Of a DNA stretch of 32,689 bases, positions 31,886-32,689 are shown piece by piece. How positions within the stretch are numbered: the first letter of the stretch is position 1; each line of letters opens with the position of its first letter. Where the stretch lies: positions 1 through 32,689 of the forward strand of contig NZ_JACOQI010000026.1 in the NCBI RefSeq assembly GCF_014297285.1, in the 5' to 3' direction. The DNA comes from Dysosmobacter segnis (lineage in GTDB: Bacteria; Bacillota; Clostridia; Oscillospirales; Oscillospiraceae). Below the pieces are notes generated by a model, which saw only the letters and a program-made list of their open reading frames with translations, was not told where the DNA came from and did no database searches. The translations under genes were made by a program, and so were the position numbers.

Positions 31886-32689
31886 ATGCCAAACAAAGTG
31901 TATATCATCAATAAACACGGGCGTCCGCTGATGCCCTGCTCCCCGGCAAAAGCCCGTCATCTGCTGGATGAAGGGAAAGCCAAAGTGAAGAAGAGGACGC
32001 CCTTTACCATCCAGTTGATCTACGGAAGCAGCGGCTACACCCAAGAAGTCATTTTGGGCGTGGACGCGGGAAGTAAGACCATTGGAATGTCCGTATCCAC
32101 TACAAAAGAGGAGCTGCTCTCCGCGGAAGTAAAACCTCGAAATGACGTGGTGGATTTACTATCCACCCGTCGAGAGTTCCGCAGAGCCCGGAGAAACCGC
32201 AAGACCCGGTATCGCAAGCCACGGTTCGACAACCGCGTGCGGAGCAAGCATAAAGGCTGGCTCGCACCTTCTGAGGAAGTAAAATCCAAGAGCATATCAC
32301 TGCCATCCGGCGCGTCTGTGGTATCCTGCCCGTCAGCAAGGTGGTCGTAGAAACCGCCGAGTTCGACCTGCAGCTGCTGAAAGCCATTGCGGATGGAAAG
32401 CCCGTTCCGCAAGGTGAGGATTACCAGCAGGGCGAGATGTATGGTCACTACAATGTACGGCAATACGTGCTTTGGAGAGACAACTACACTTGCCAATGCT
32501 GCGGAACTCATCCAAGCAAAAAGAAGGAAGTCCGGCTTCACGTCCACCATCTGGAGAGCAGGAAGGTAGGCGGCGACGCCCCGGACAACCAAGTTACCCT
32601 TTGCGAGAGCTGTCACGAAAAACTCCACAAGGGGTTGATTGCGGAGAAGGACTTCAAAAAGCGCAAGCGTAAGTCAACCAGAGATGCCA
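31886..32689 (+). pseudogene. RNA-guided nuclease IscB, frameshifted and cut by window edge
   Basis: This is an IscB, the Cas9-ancestor nuclease. The PLMP-type N terminus (HGRPLMPCSPAKARHLL), RuvC-I with D60 (LGVDAGSKTIG) and an Arg-rich bridge helix (RREFRRARRNRKTRYRKPRF) are present. An A run at about 32281-32284 appears one base short; the rest continues in another frame as HITAIRR, RuvC-II (VVVETAEFDLQLLKA) and an HNH domain with CQCC, HVHHLE and CESCH-x3-H. RuvC-III lies beyond the window. Read unshifted, the protein ends at 32350 (154 residues). AGAAGGAGG precedes the ATG. Either the gene is dead or the A run is miscalled. Confidence 0.88.

Overview
The window looks like chromosomal DNA of an anaerobic gut Firmicute of class Clostridia. 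An Oscillospiraceae-like bacterium fits best, but the genus cannot be fixed from sequence alone. The reasons are strong AGGAGG ribosome binding sites with several GTG/TTG starts, a sodium-pump decarboxylase operon of the OadG/biotin carrier/OadB type, a TenA cluster, a TctCBA transporter, IS66 and IS200/IS605 debris, and an island of small hypothetical genes of the kind carried by Clostridial integrative elements. GC content rises visibly to the right of about 13.5 kb.

Bases 1-13.5 kb are a decaying accessory island. It opens with an ArdA-like antirestriction gene fused in frame to the tail of a large serine recombinase. Next come a hairpin-dense noncoding stretch (2266-2700), a divergent XRE repressor with a palindromic operator, and a string of mostly plus-strand genes, many joined by 4-8 base overlaps. 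Recognisable members are three metallophosphoesterases (one lacking its 5' part), a 38-residue resolvase-like microprotein, a possible antitoxin-like gene, two paralogues with different zinc-binding heads and a shared tail, a flavodoxin and a pRiA4b ORF-3 family protein. The island ends at a tyrosine integrase that has lost its N-terminal half and at an IS66 orfA stub.

Bases 13.5-23.5 kb hold ordinary metabolic and transport genes: a membrane-anchored AraC-type sensor-regulator divergent from an orphan iron-type solute-binding lipoprotein, an AAA/DUF4143 ATPase, the complete tripartite tricarboxylate transporter tctC-tctB-tctA, and a predicted 8-oxoguanine-type deaminase upstream of it on the same strand.

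Bases 23.6-25.4 kb are an IS200/IS605 element with an intact TnpB nuclease, its probable omega RNA and a broken TnpA. A probable orphan small transcript follows. A minus-strand cluster (methyltransferase, TenA, YheO-like regulator, YczE-like membrane protein) occupies 26.2-29.2 kb. A strong promoter and a multi-helix leader RNA candidate lie in front of it.

From 29.4 kb, oadG, a biotin carrier gene (frameshifted) and oadB form a sodium-pump decarboxylase operon. Immediately after oadB sits an IscB element: a predicted omega RNA (HEARO type) and an IscB nuclease gene with a one-base frameshift, running off the right edge. The window therefore carries two different RNA-guided OMEGA nucleases, the TnpB (Cas12-like) and IscB (Cas9-like) types, within 8 kb. 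Three one-base frameshifts in otherwise well-conserved genes (tnpA, the biotin carrier, iscB) mean either real decay or assembly indels.
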